Below, piece by piece: positions 32,886-42,056 of a DNA stretch of 64,000 nt. The stretch is from contig JAHFDP010000002.1 of assembly GCA_023248955.1 (NCBI GenBank), forward strand, positions 1 through 64,000, written 5' to 3'. Numbering within the stretch: position 1 is the stretch's first letter; each line of letters starts with the position of its first letter. The notes under the pieces were generated by a model, which was given only the letters and a program-made list of their open reading frames with translations, was not told where the DNA came from and searched no databases. This DNA comes from Deltaproteobacteria bacterium. GTDB taxonomy: Bacteria; Myxococcota; Myxococcia; Myxococcales; JAHFDP01. A program made the position numbers and the translations under genes.

Positions 32886-34906
32886 TCGCAGCGCCGCGGC
32901 GACGACTACGCAGCACTGATGTTGCCGTACTCGGTGCAGGTCTCGCGATCGCGGCGGGCTTTTTCGTTTTCCGACTTCCGCACCACCCGCAACCAATGGG
33001 CGCCTACAGCCCCGAGCAGGTGCAACTCTTGCGCGCGGTCGACATCACCGGGCAGCGACTCGCCTACGGCGCCGCGTTGTTGTGCATCACGATTCTGTCG
33101 GTCGCCGGCTTGCTGGGATGGAAACATGGCGATCGTCTTCGCGCGTCGCTTCCCGCGCGGTGGCTCGCGCGCGCACGGCGTTGCGTTTCCCGCTACGGCG
33201 GCCCGGGGATCGCGACAACGATTCTCCTCTGGCCGAAGCAACGCAGCGTGGAAACGGCCTGGAGCGTGGCGCTTGTCATCGTCGGCGCGCTCGTTTTTTC
33301 ACCTCTCCGCAACAAGTGGGCGCCTCGACTTTTGTTCGCGCTCGTCGCGCTCGATCTCGCGTTTCTCATGCTGCCCGGCCTCTTCGAAACGGTCGACTTC
33401 AGTCGCAAAGAGCTCTGGTACTTGAACGCGACCGAAGGACATTTCAGCGCGGTAGTCGGCGCGGCGGACCGCGTGGCCAGCGGACGGTCCTGGTTTGACG
33501 GCGCCGAGCCCTACTATGGCCTCGTGCCGATCGCGCTGCTCGCGACGCTGCAACATCGCGTCGGAATGCTGGATATGGGCGGCCACATTCGCTTCATCCA
33601 GATGCTGCAGATCGCGTTTCTCCTTTTGGCCGCAGCTTCTTTTCACCTCTGGAAACCGCGCGGTCTGGCGTTCCTGATCATCGCGTTGCTGCTGGTGGTG
33701 CCGTGGCTGGAAAACAATCACGAAGCGATCTTGCGACCCAATCAATCGGCGTGGCGAATGCTCGGCCTTCCGCTCGGGCTCCTCGTGCTTCTTCTCGCAC
33801 GCGGAAGAACAATGCACGTTGCCGCGCTGCTTCTCGGATTCACGGCAACATTTCTCATTCTCTACAACCCCGAAACCGGGCTCTGTCTCACCGGTGGATA
33901 TCTCGTCTATCTTGCGTTGCACCGCGACTTTCGCCACGCGCCCGCGGTGCTCGCTGCTTTTCTCGTCGGCGTGATCGCGCAGCTCGCGCTCTTCTGGCTT
34001 TTGCTCGGCATCGGACTCGGCGACTGGTCGCTCCTGCCCAAACTGTCCGGGATGGCCGCGCTGTTGCGTCGCTACGCCGGATTTCCCCGCGGCATGACGA
34101 TGACGTTCGATCCGCTGGCACTCTTGATTTTCGCGCACGCCACCGTCGTCGTTCTGCGCGCCGCGCTGCAGCGAAGCGCCGAACCGCTCAGCAGCTACGC
34201 CAGCGCGCGTGCCGCGATCGCCGCCATCACCGTGGCTTGGTTCAGCTACTACGTCAGCCGTCCGCATCCGTGGAACTTGTGGACCTTCTTTTTTCTCTAC
34301 CCGTTCCTGATTGCCCCTTTCCTCGATGCGCGCTTGTGGACTCTCTTTCGTCGATTCGGCGCGCGCGGATTTGTTCCCGTACCGATTGTTCTCTTGGCGC
34401 TGCTCGTCGGTCCACCGGCGATTGGCGCGCTCAAAGTTGCGCACCAAGATGTGCTGACGAGCATCCAAGCCACGCGAAAACCGACCGCGGGAATTCCACT
34501 TTCCGGCGTGCGTCTCGCTCGACAACTCGCCAATCCTCTCGAGGAGAAAGCCGCGTTCTTGCGCGAGCTCGGCCAACGCGAAACGCCGGTCTATTTTTCT
34601 GCCGACGCCTACTTCTTGCTCCTCTTGTCGGGCGTCGACGATCACCTTCCGTTTCTCGATCCCTTTGTGGAAACAATGACCAATGAGGATCTCGCCAATC
34701 TGCGCGCAAAGACGTTGGCGCTGGCACCGCCGCACATTCTGTTCGACGCGACGAACATCGACCTGGGGACACCACTCGAGGAGAGACACTTTCTGGCGCG
34801 CGTGATGCGAAGTTTGTCGGGCGCCTACCGTTTGCAGGTGGTGAATCACGGCTGGCAAGTCCTGGAGCGCATCGATCCCGCGGCCCACTCGTTTGACCAA
34901 CGATGA
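32882..34906 (+). CDS. Polytopic membrane protein, glycosyltransferase-like
   Basis: 674 residues with about 12-13 predicted membrane helices, starting after the basic stretch MIAAPRRRLRS. A long first loop carries YSPEQVQLLRAVDITGQR; a later loop has YLNATEGHFSAVVGAADRV then GRSWFDGAEPYYGLVP, which looks like the substrate-facing loop of GT-C proteins. The C-terminal 130 residues are soluble and include YFSADAYFLLLLSGVDDHLP and LRAKTLALAPPHILFDATNI, similar in style to the end of the preceding protein. ATGA overlaps on both sides couple it to the PA14 protein and the amylase. A sugar-lipid or envelope-glycan role is inferred. Confidence 0.72.
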   Translation: MIAAPRRRLRSTDVAVLGAGLAIAAGFFVFRLPHHPQPMGAYSPEQVQLLRAVDITGQRLAYGAALLCITILSVAGLLGWKHGDRLRASLPARWLARARRCVSRYGGPGIATTILLWPKQRSVETAWSVALVIVGALVFSPLRNKWAPRLLFALVALDLAFLMLPGLFETVDFSRKELWYLNATEGHFSAVVGAADRVASGRSWFDGAEPYYGLVPIALLATLQHRVGMLDMGGHIRFIQMLQIAFLLLAAASFHLWKPRGLAFLIIALLLVVPWLENNHEAILRPNQSAWRMLGLPLGLLVLLLARGRTMHVAALLLGFTATFLILYNPETGLCLTGGYLVYLALHRDFRHAPAVLAAFLVGVIAQLALFWLLLGIGLGDWSLLPKLSGMAALLRRYAGFPRGMTMTFDPLALLIFAHATVVVLRAALQRSAEPLSSYASARAAIAAITVAWFSYYVSRPHPWNLWTFFFLYPFLIAPFLDARLWTLFRRFGARGFVPVPIVLLALLVGPPAIGALKVAHQDVLTSIQATRKPTAGIPLSGVRLARQLANPLEEKAAFLRELGQRETPVYFSADAYFLLLLSGVDDHLPFLDPFVETMTNEDLANLRAKTLALAPPHILFDATNIDLGTPLEERHFLARVMRSLSGAYRLQVVNHGWQVLERIDPAAHSFDQR

Positions 34907-36516
34907 GACCGACAAAAGTCGTCCTTGCGTTTTTGTCAATTTCTTGTTTCGCTTGCGCGGGCGCGAAAACAACGCCCGGTGCGCCAGTCGCATCCGACCC
35001 GCCCAAGGGCCAACCGCTGCCGTCGCCCGCGTGGCTCGCCGACGCCGTGATGTACGAAGCCTACACGCGCAGCTTTGCCGACAGCGACGGCGACGGCATG
35101 GGCGACTTGCCCGGCATCACTGGACACCTCGATCATCTGCGCGGCGCGCCCGATTCGCTCGGCGTCGACGCGCTCTGGCTCACGCCCATTCACCCCACCG
35201 ATTCCGATCACGGTTACGACGTCAAAGACTACGATCACGTGGCGGCCAACCTCGGCGGCGACGCGGCGTTCGACGCGCTACTCGCGGAGGCGCACAAGCG
35301 CGGCCTCAAGATTCTGCTCGACGGCGTCTTCAACCACAGCTCGAGCCGACACCCCTGGTTCGTCGCTTCGCAAGATCCCAATTCGCCGATGCGCGAACGC
35401 TACGTCTGGATGGACAGCGATCCCGTCTGGCCCGGACTCTGGGGCGGAAGCTCGTGGCGCCGCGGATCGAGCGGCTACTACTACGGCCTCTTCGACAACT
35501 CGATGCCCGATCTCAACTACCGCTCGCCGGCCACCCAAGACGCCATTCGCCAGGTGGTCATGGGTTGGCTCGCACGCGGCGTCGATGGGTTTCGCTTGGA
35601 TGCCGCGCGTTACCTCGTGGAAAATGGTCCCGACGGACTTGCCGATCAGCCGGAGACGCATGCGTTTTGGAAATCGCTGCGCGCGGAGATGGTGGCGCGT
35701 TATCCCGAAGCGGTGCTCATTGGCGAAGCGTGGGCCGATGCACCCACCGAAGAGAAATACGCCGGCGACGGCAACGAACTGAACGCGGCCTTCGCGTTCG
35801 ATCTGCAGAGTGCGTTGAGCGACGGAATCCTCGGAGAACATCCCGCCAAAATTCACGAGGCGCTCGCGGCACTCGCTGCTGCGCCGCCTGCGTTTTTGGC
35901 GCCCTTCCTCAGCAATCACGATCAAAAACGATTCGCCGCATTCGTGAAGGGCGACAAAGCCGCGACGTTTCTCGGTGCGAAACTCCTCTTCGCGCTGCCG
36001 GGACCAGTCGTCGTCTATTACGGCGAAGAGCTCGGCATGCAGGGTGGAAAACAGCAGAGCGACGCAGCGGAACGCACACCGATGCAGTGGACGAGCACCG
36101 CGAACGCCGGATTCTCCTCGGCGAAACCGTACCGAGCCGTGGCCGGCGATGCCGCGACCACCAACGTTCAAGCGGAATCGGTTGATCCGGGTTCGCTCCT
36201 AGCGACCTATCGACAACTCATCCGCGCGCGCAAATCACGTACGGTTTTGCGTACGGGTTCGCTCACGCTGCTCGATGTTCCCGCGCCGCTGTTGGCGTTC
36301 GCGCGTGGCGACGGAAAAGACGCGGTACTCTGCGTCTTTAATTTGTCGGCGAGCGCTACGACGCATGCTTCGTTGAAGTGGCCCGGCACGATCGCCAACG
36401 GAACGTCGCTCACCGATCTCGCGCACCCAGAGCGGCCCGCGCTCACGCCGAGCGGTTCGACGGTAGAGCTTGACATCGGTCCGCGCGGCGGAAGCTGGAT
36501 CGCGATTCCGAATTAG
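34903..36516 (+). CDS. Exported GH13 alpha-amylase family lipoprotein
   Basis: 537 residues. The signal ends in a lipobox-like CFACAGAK. GH13 landmarks appear in order: VMYEAYTRSFADSDGDGMGD, GVDALWLTPIHP, LLDGVFNHSS (region I), DGFRLDAARYL with the nucleophile Asp (region II), VLIGEAWAD with the acid/base Glu (region III), and APFLSNHDQKR with the third acidic residue (region IV). The C-terminal beta domain is present. All three catalytic residues are kept. Oligo-alpha-glucan hydrolysis or transglycosylation outside the cytoplasm is expected. It is the last gene of the coupled membrane-protein trio, suggesting it acts on a glycan made or exported by them. Confidence 0.92.
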   Translation: MRPTKVVLAFLSISCFACAGAKTTPGAPVASDPPKGQPLPSPAWLADAVMYEAYTRSFADSDGDGMGDLPGITGHLDHLRGAPDSLGVDALWLTPIHPTDSDHGYDVKDYDHVAANLGGDAAFDALLAEAHKRGLKILLDGVFNHSSSRHPWFVASQDPNSPMRERYVWMDSDPVWPGLWGGSSWRRGSSGYYYGLFDNSMPDLNYRSPATQDAIRQVVMGWLARGVDGFRLDAARYLVENGPDGLADQPETHAFWKSLRAEMVARYPEAVLIGEAWADAPTEEKYAGDGNELNAAFAFDLQSALSDGILGEHPAKIHEALAALAAAPPAFLAPFLSNHDQKRFAAFVKGDKAATFLGAKLLFALPGPVVVYYGEELGMQGGKQQSDAAERTPMQWTSTANAGFSSAKPYRAVAGDAATTNVQAESVDPGSLLATYRQLIRARKSRTVLRTGSLTLLDVPAPLLAFARGDGKDAVLCVFNLSASATTHASLKWPGTIANGTSLTDLAHPERPALTPSGSTVELDIGPRGGSWIAIPN

Positions 36517-36526
36517 GCGGTTGAAG

Positions 36527-38023
36527 CTACCGCAGCTCCAACCGCCCGATGCCGAAGTCCTCTCGCCGCAACAACTGCGTGCCGGCGCGATCGAACATGC
36601 CCCCGCGAAAGCGATCGTCGAGCTTGTCGCCATCGAACACCACACCCGGCTTCGCTCCGGGCAGCACCTCCAAAAAAATCGCATAGAGCACCGCGCCGTA
36701 ACCGAGATCGGTGTCGTGATTCACCGCGCCAATGCCGCTCGCCTTTTGGCTGATGCCGGTGACGAGAAGGCCCGCGAGCAATCCGCTCGAGGGAATGGCG
36801 GCACCGACGGCGGGTGGAAAATCGCCAGGCGATAGCGCCCCGGCGAACCAGAGCGGCTGCGCACTGAGCCGCACCTTCGTCGCATCAATCGGCAGATCGA
36901 ATCCCACGGAGTAGGCCGTTTGCGGTGCGGCGACCATCAGATCGAGCACCGCTTTTTGCGGCGTTGAAGTCTGGTCCGCCAGAAGCTGCAGCGTGCCGCC
37001 CTGCGGCGAAAAGTAGACGAGCCCCTTGGGCGCGGCGTGAAAACGCGCGGGCGGGATATCAGGCACGTTGGGATCAGAGACGGTCGCCGTAAAGCTATTT
37101 TCCGACGAGGTCTGACCGAGCGTTGCGGTGCTCTTCGCCGTTCCGTCGGGAGCCGTAATGCTGTCGGTTGGGCTGAGTGACCCATGGTTGGAGGTCCAAG
37201 CGATCGGCACGCTCGGAACGGGCACGCCCTGGGGATTGAGAACGCGGACCACCAGCGGCTGCGGCAGCGCGGTTCCCGCGGTCGCGGTCTGGTTATCGCC
37301 ACTCACGATAACGAGCCGCGTCGGATAGGGCACGATGCTGGTCGCCTGAAAAGCCAGCACCGCCAACGAACTGCTCGCTTGAAAAGCGTTGGCGCCAAGC
37401 GCCGGCCCCAAGGAGGCCACGGTCGTTGCGATGCCGTCCGGACCCGTGGTCGAAGTTGCGGGCGCGACAGTTCCGCCACCGGCCGTTGCACTCCAATTGA
37501 CGGAAAATCCCTCGACGCCATTTCCAAAAGCGTCGGTGGCTCGAACCGCCAGCGGCGAGAGGAGCGGCGCGTTGACGGTACCCAGCTGTGCATCGCCGGA
37601 GGCGATAGCGACAGTCGCCGCGGGACCTGGAAGAACAGCGATGAACGCGGATGCGCTGATCGACATACTTAATATATCAGAGATACTTAGTGTAGTACTT
37701 CCAGTGGTTTTCAAGGTCACCGAGAAGACATGGACTCCCGCGTCGGCAGTCGTGAAGGTAGTACGCGCAGGAAGCACCGCGGCCTTGTCGCTGCAAACAA
37801 CCTGCACCGTTCCGCCGTAGCCAGAGGCCGTTCGGCCAGTGGCATCGAGTGCCGTCAGCGTAAGGGAAAGCGGGACGCCGGCGGTCGCCGTAGTGGCGAA
37901 ACTCAAGGAGAGCCTGACGGCGGGCCCCGGCGGAGGAGGAGGCGGCGGCGAAGATTTACGACTTGGACACGCGGCGACAAGCAGCGCAAGCGCGAACAAC
38001 GTACGTATTGACGTACGCTTCAC
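36527..38023 (-). CDS. Lipoprotein with Big-type Ig repeats and cohesin-like C-terminus
   Basis: 498 residues from a GTG start. Lipobox LLVAACPS with Cys near 19, then a run of seven prolines. Three bacterial Ig-like (invasin/Big_1 type) domains follow, visible as repeated TAGVPLSLTLTALDATGR, PLAVRATDAFGNGVEGFSVN and PLVVRVLNPQGVPVPSVPI, each with a GxxxxxxTTxDGxA-type end. The last 150 residues (VYFSPQGGTLQLLADQ, AYSVGFDLPIDATKVRLSAQ, LLVTGISQK and VLYAIFLEVLPGA) look like a cohesin-type beta sandwich, a weak visual match. It overlaps the upstream BNR-propeller gene by 4 bases; that protein ends in a dockerin-like motif, so the two may bind each other. Surface or periplasmic adhesion is inferred. 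Confidence 0.75.
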   Translation of the reverse strand: MKRTSIRTLFALALLVAACPSRKSSPPPPPPPGPAVRLSLSFATTATAGVPLSLTLTALDATGRTASGYGGTVQVVCSDKAAVLPARTTFTTADAGVHVFSVTLKTTGSTTLSISDILSMSISASAFIAVLPGPAATVAIASGDAQLGTVNAPLLSPLAVRATDAFGNGVEGFSVNWSATAGGGTVAPATSTTGPDGIATTVASLGPALGANAFQASSSLAVLAFQATSIVPYPTRLVIVSGDNQTATAGTALPQPLVVRVLNPQGVPVPSVPIAWTSNHGSLSPTDSITAPDGTAKSTATLGQTSSENSFTATVSDPNVPDIPPARFHAAPKGLVYFSPQGGTLQLLADQTSTPQKAVLDLMVAAPQTAYSVGFDLPIDATKVRLSAQPLWFAGALSPGDFPPAVGAAIPSSGLLAGLLVTGISQKASGIGAVNHDTDLGYGAVLYAIFLEVLPGAKPGVVFDGDKLDDRFRGGMFDRAGTQLLRREDFGIGRLELR

Positions 38024-40767
38024 GGCGTACCTCCGAAATTGGTGAGGAGCGCGGTGAGATCGGTGTCATCGATTCGTGTGGTCGTGAGATCCGTGCCGTG
38101 CACCAGATCAACGGACCAGCTGTAGGTTGGCCACCCATCGCCGTCGGGGACAGTTCCTAAGCGGCTGGTAAGGGCGCCGAGATCGACGAAATCGATGGCA
38201 CCGTCGAGGTTGAAATCGCCACCGCCCGGGGTCTTTCGAGTCAGCGTGGGATGCGTTTCCCAGAGTCCACGGCCGTAGGTGGCCACACGAATCAAGCTCT
38301 GGTTGCGCGAGAGCGCGAGGTCGTTGATGCGCACGAGCGGCAGACCGGTGCCGTAGCGTTCCCACGTCGTTCCGCCGTCGCGCGTGCGGTAAACGCCGAG
38401 CTCGGTACCAACGTAGATGATGTTGCCGCTGGGATCGGCGGGGTCGTAGCGCACCACATGAACGGGGAGATTCGGCAAATCGTGGCCGGTGCCGTTGCCG
38501 TGGAGCGGCGTGAATGTTTGTCCGCGATCGTGCGTGAGGAAAAGATGGCCGAGGCGATCTGGAATCGGCGTGCCGTTGGCGAGCTGTCCCGCCGCGCTCG
38601 AGCCAAGGTAGACGTCACCGGGCTTGGCGCCGGCGGGTGTAACAGCCGGAAACGCAATCGAGGACATCTGATAAATCTCCGCACCGAGCGTCGTCGGAAT
38701 GTTGCTCGACACATCCCAATGCGTCTCGTCGCTCGTCACCGCGAAAAATCCGTCGTGCAGCGCGACGCCATAGAGTCCAGGAATCGTCTGCGAAGCGAAG
38801 ATGGCGTTGATGCCGGCGTTCATCCGAGCGAGCGGCGTCCAACTGGGTCCCCTCGCACCGACGCTGCTTTTGAACACCGTGAAAAAAGAAAAGGTGAGAA
38901 ACGCCTCGCCCGCGGGATCGGTCTGCACGGGAGCGTACGAGAGAAAAAAGCCCGGGTAGGTGTCGTCGTCGGCAATGGGCGGCTCAACGTAGTGCCAGCT
39001 CTCCCGCAACAGGCAGTCGGAAATCGCGTTATTGCAGGCCGAGAAGTCACCGGGCTGATTGTAGGGTCCGCCGCCCCAGAGCCACTGTCCGTGAAGGCCA
39101 TTGTGTGTGGCCGTACCAATACCGTCACCGCCGAGCACCACGGCGAAGGTGGGTGCCGGCGCGCCCAACCGCGTGCCGTTGTCCTGCGTTCCCGACAGCA
39201 TGACGTCGGCATCACCATCGGCCGGGTCGCCCGTTCCCAGCGAGTAGCAGAGGAAGGTGGAGAGGCCGCGGTTGTGGTCGGCCCAGATAACGCTGGTCGG
39301 CGTCGCGTCGAAAACGTTGTCGGAGGTGAAGAGACCACCATCGTTGCCGGCGAAGAGTCGCGCGCCGCTCCCCGTGGTGAACGCGAGCGCGGTGTGGAAA
39401 TCGGCGTGCGCGTAAGGAAGCGTTCCGCCATTCACATTGCCGCCGCCGTGCGCAGGATTCCAGTGCGCGATGTTGTCCCACGTCGGTATGGCGTCGAGAC
39501 CGTTGCGGGTCCGCACCGCACAAAGGTTACCGCCCGCGAAAACGTGGGCGTCATCGCGTGGGTCGACGGCCAGCGCCTGGTTGTAGTCGCTCTGATCGTG
39601 GCCGATGTTCATGTCCACGCAATCGTTGTCGTTGCTGGTGGGGTTGCCGAGCATCCCCGTGGCGTCCTGGAAATGAAGACCGCCATCCGTGGAGCGCCAA
39701 AACCCGGCGGTGCGTCTGCCGTTTAAGTCACTGGCGAAGGCGTAGACCACGGTGCTCGGCGCTTTCACTGTTCCAGCGGCGAGGGTGACGCGGCCGATTC
39801 CGTCCTGGCCGATACTTGGCAAGGCTGCGGCCCCGCGAAGCGACGTCCAGTTAGCGCCGCTGTCGCTCGAGCGCCAGAAATCGCCGCCGTCTGGATCGTC
39901 GAGTCCCGTGACCAGCCAACTCTTCGCACCGAGAAAAGCGATGCTCCACATTTCGGTCACCACGGGCGCGCCGCTGCTCGAGGCAAGCTGCACCAACGTG
40001 AACGTGGCGCCAGCGTCGCTCGATTGAAACAGACCGGCGTCAGTAGCCACGAGAAGGTGCCGCGAATCCGTGGGGTCGATTTTGAAATCGCGAAATTGCG
40101 TGGGCCGCGCGGGCGTATTCTTGACGGCGGTGTAGACACCCGCGATCGACTTGGGATCGGACCAGGTGGCGCCGCCATCGTTCGATTTGAGAACGGTGTT
40201 GCCGACCGCCGCGCCGGTGAGCTGATAGTCGGTCGGCACCTGATCGCCGACGCCGATGTAGAGAATGTCGGGGCTATTCGGATCGAGCGCCATCGCGCCC
40301 ACGGCGATGTTCCACAAACCATCGGTGAGCGGCTTCCAATCGAAGGTGGTGCCGAAAGCCGTTGTCTTCCAGACGCCGCCGGGTGTGGCCACGTAGACCA
40401 CCTCGGCGCTTCGGGGATCAACCGCGATCATGTTGACCCGTCCCGAGTCGACGCTGGGATCGCCTGGATCCAACACAGCGTTCGAGGGGCCAAGATTTGT
40501 CCAAGCGTCGACGGGCGTGTTGGAAAACAGAGGACGGCGCCCCGTTTGCGGGAGCAGGTGCGACCAGCGCTGCGCCTCCTCTCTCGCGATCCGCATTCGC
40601 TCCGTTCGCGCGTCGGGCGAGAGCGGAGTCCCATAGCGGAGGCGTAAGCCGCGTTCGCGCTCGCGCGCACTGGGCGCCGGAATTCGCTGAAGGGAGGCTC
40701 CGCCCCGCTCTATCTTGGAGGACGGGCAGCCGGCAACGAACAGCAACGCCAGAAGCATTTTTCGCAT
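38020..40767 (-). CDS. BNR/sialidase-type beta-propeller lipoprotein with dockerin-like C-terminus
   Basis: 915 residues, lipobox FVAGCPSS with Cys near 14. From about 65 to 840 there are many BNR/Asp-box blocks (SNDGGATW, SSDAGATFTLVQ, SSDSGANWTSL, STDGGLHF, TRDGGTTWERYG), enough for one or two seven-bladed propellers as in sialidase, Vps10/sortilin and photosynthesis-assembly-like proteins. At the C-terminus, DFNLDGAIDFVDLGALTSRL is a dockerin-type calcium loop (DxNxDGxID). A second copy (RIDDTDLTALLTNFG) is degenerate. No sialidase catalytic residues were identified, so a binding role is as likely as hydrolysis. ATG is followed by a clear signal peptide. The downstream lipoprotein overlaps by 4 bases. 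Confidence 0.83.
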   Translation of the reverse strand: MRKMLLALLFVAGCPSSKIERGGASLQRIPAPSARERERGLRLRYGTPLSPDARTERMRIAREEAQRWSHLLPQTGRRPLFSNTPVDAWTNLGPSNAVLDPGDPSVDSGRVNMIAVDPRSAEVVYVATPGGVWKTTAFGTTFDWKPLTDGLWNIAVGAMALDPNSPDILYIGVGDQVPTDYQLTGAAVGNTVLKSNDGGATWSDPKSIAGVYTAVKNTPARPTQFRDFKIDPTDSRHLLVATDAGLFQSSDAGATFTLVQLASSSGAPVVTEMWSIAFLGAKSWLVTGLDDPDGGDFWRSSDSGANWTSLRGAAALPSIGQDGIGRVTLAAGTVKAPSTVVYAFASDLNGRRTAGFWRSTDGGLHFQDATGMLGNPTSNDNDCVDMNIGHDQSDYNQALAVDPRDDAHVFAGGNLCAVRTRNGLDAIPTWDNIAHWNPAHGGGNVNGGTLPYAHADFHTALAFTTGSGARLFAGNDGGLFTSDNVFDATPTSVIWADHNRGLSTFLCYSLGTGDPADGDADVMLSGTQDNGTRLGAPAPTFAVVLGGDGIGTATHNGLHGQWLWGGGPYNQPGDFSACNNAISDCLLRESWHYVEPPIADDDTYPGFFLSYAPVQTDPAGEAFLTFSFFTVFKSSVGARGPSWTPLARMNAGINAIFASQTIPGLYGVALHDGFFAVTSDETHWDVSSNIPTTLGAEIYQMSSIAFPAVTPAGAKPGDVYLGSSAAGQLANGTPIPDRLGHLFLTHDRGQTFTPLHGNGTGHDLPNLPVHVVRYDPADPSGNIIYVGTELGVYRTRDGGTTWERYGTGLPLVRINDLALSRNQSLIRVATYGRGLWETHPTLTRKTPGGGDFNLDGAIDFVDLGALTSRLGTVPDGDGWPTYSWSVDLVHGTDLTTTRIDDTDLTALLTNFGGTP

Positions 40768-40829
40768 ATCGAGCGACTATGCCAGACTGCGAGCCTGAAG
40801 AGGAATAGCTACCTGGCCAAATCGCCCGC

Positions 40830-42035
40830 CTAGATTTCTCGTCGCGCGGCATACCCCGCATCGGCCAGCAGCTTGATCAGCTCCTCGATATGCGCCTGGC
40901 CACGCGTTTCTAGTTTCAGCTCGACCTCCGTATCGCCGATCGCGCTGTTCAGACGATTGTGAAAAATCTCCAGCACGTTCGCGCGAGACTTGGCGATCAA
41001 CGTGGCGAGCTGCGCCAACGTTCCCGGTCGATCGGCCACGGTCACCACCAACTTCACCAGCCGGCCGTCCTTGGCCAAACCGCGTTCGATGATGCGCGAG
41101 AGCATGGTGACGTCGATGTTGCCACCCGACAGAATCGCCACCACGCGCTTGCCGAGAAGCGCCGGGATCTTGCGCTGCACCAGCGCTGCAACCCCTACGG
41201 CACCGGCGCCCTCGGTTACGGTTTTTTCACGCTCGAGCAAAAGCAGAATCGCGTTGGCGAGCTCTTCGTCGTCGACGGTGACCAGGTCGTCGACGTAGCG
41301 CTGCACCAGCGGCACGTTGCGATCGCCGCCCCGCCGCGCCGCGATGCCATCGGCGATGGTGCGGCCCGCGGGCACGGTGATCGGCGCGCCTGCCGCCAGC
41401 GCGGCTTGCATCTTTGGAAAGGCAGCGGACTCCACGCCGACGATGCGCACGTTGGGACGTGATTCTTTAATCGCCACCGCCACGCCGCCAATGAGCCCGC
41501 CGCCGCCGACCGAAACGACGACCGCTTCGAGATCCGGCACCTGCTCGAGGAGCTCGAGGCCAATCGTTCCCTGCCCCGCGATGACGGCGTCGTCGTCGAA
41601 GGGATGCACAAACGTGAGCGCCTTGGCCGCGCAGAGACGCTGCGCCTCAGTGTACGCTTCATCGAACGACGCGCCGTGCAAAATTACTTGCGCGCCGTAT
41701 CCACGCGTCGCGCTGATCTTGATGAGCGGCGTGGTCTCGGGCATCACGATGGTCGCCGCGATGCCGAGACGACCCGCGTGATAGGCCACGCCCTGCGCGT
41801 GATTACCGGCACTGGCCGCGATGACGCCGCGTGCGCGTTCGTCCGGGGTCAGCGTCAGAAGTTTGTTGAGCGCGCCTCGTTCTTTGAACGACCCGGTGGT
41901 CAGCAGATTTTCGAATTTGAACCAGACGTCGCAGCCGCAGATCTGCGCGAAGGCCGCTGAGCGCTGGCACGGTGTCGGCTCCATGGCGGCCCCAAGACGG
42001 CGCCGCGCGGCCACGATGTCGGAAAGAGTCACCAT
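40830..42035 (-). CDS. ilvA: Threonine ammonia-lyase (PLP-dependent) with ACT domain
   Basis: 401 residues. Deaminates L-threonine to 2-oxobutanoate, feeding isoleucine synthesis, or acts catabolically. PLP lysine lies in TTGSFKERGALNKL near 57; ASAGNHAQGVAYHA binds the cofactor phosphate side; VVVSVGGGGLIGGVAVAIK is the tetraglycine phosphate loop near 175. The C-terminal 80 residues (RLVKLVVTVADRPGTLAQLA, then ANVLEIFHNRL) form a single ACT domain, which marks the ~400-residue TdcB/IlvA1 form, not the ~510-residue E. coli IlvA. The single ACT domain suggests amino-acid feedback. Unrelated lipoprotein genes flank it. Confidence 0.93.
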   Translation of the reverse strand: MVTLSDIVAARRRLGAAMEPTPCQRSAAFAQICGCDVWFKFENLLTTGSFKERGALNKLLTLTPDERARGVIAASAGNHAQGVAYHAGRLGIAATIVMPETTPLIKISATRGYGAQVILHGASFDEAYTEAQRLCAAKALTFVHPFDDDAVIAGQGTIGLELLEQVPDLEAVVVSVGGGGLIGGVAVAIKESRPNVRIVGVESAAFPKMQAALAAGAPITVPAGRTIADGIAARRGGDRNVPLVQRYVDDLVTVDDEELANAILLLLEREKTVTEGAGAVGVAALVQRKIPALLGKRVVAILSGGNIDVTMLSRIIERGLAKDGRLVKLVVTVADRPGTLAQLATLIAKSRANVLEIFHNRLNSAIGDTEVELKLETRGQAHIEELIKLLADAGYAARREI

Positions 42036-42056
42036 GATCGTTTGTATAACATTAGA

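Noticed and set aside
33299-34993. Long minus-strand open frame (564 codons) opposite the second membrane protein
   Set aside because: Composition rich in Arg, Gln and Glu, no motif, and it lies opposite a gene with membrane helices and coupled start and stop codons.
37999-38020. Two ACGTACG palindromes near the start of the Ig-repeat lipoprotein
   Set aside because: They lie inside the first codons of the gene and are too short to call an operator without other copies.
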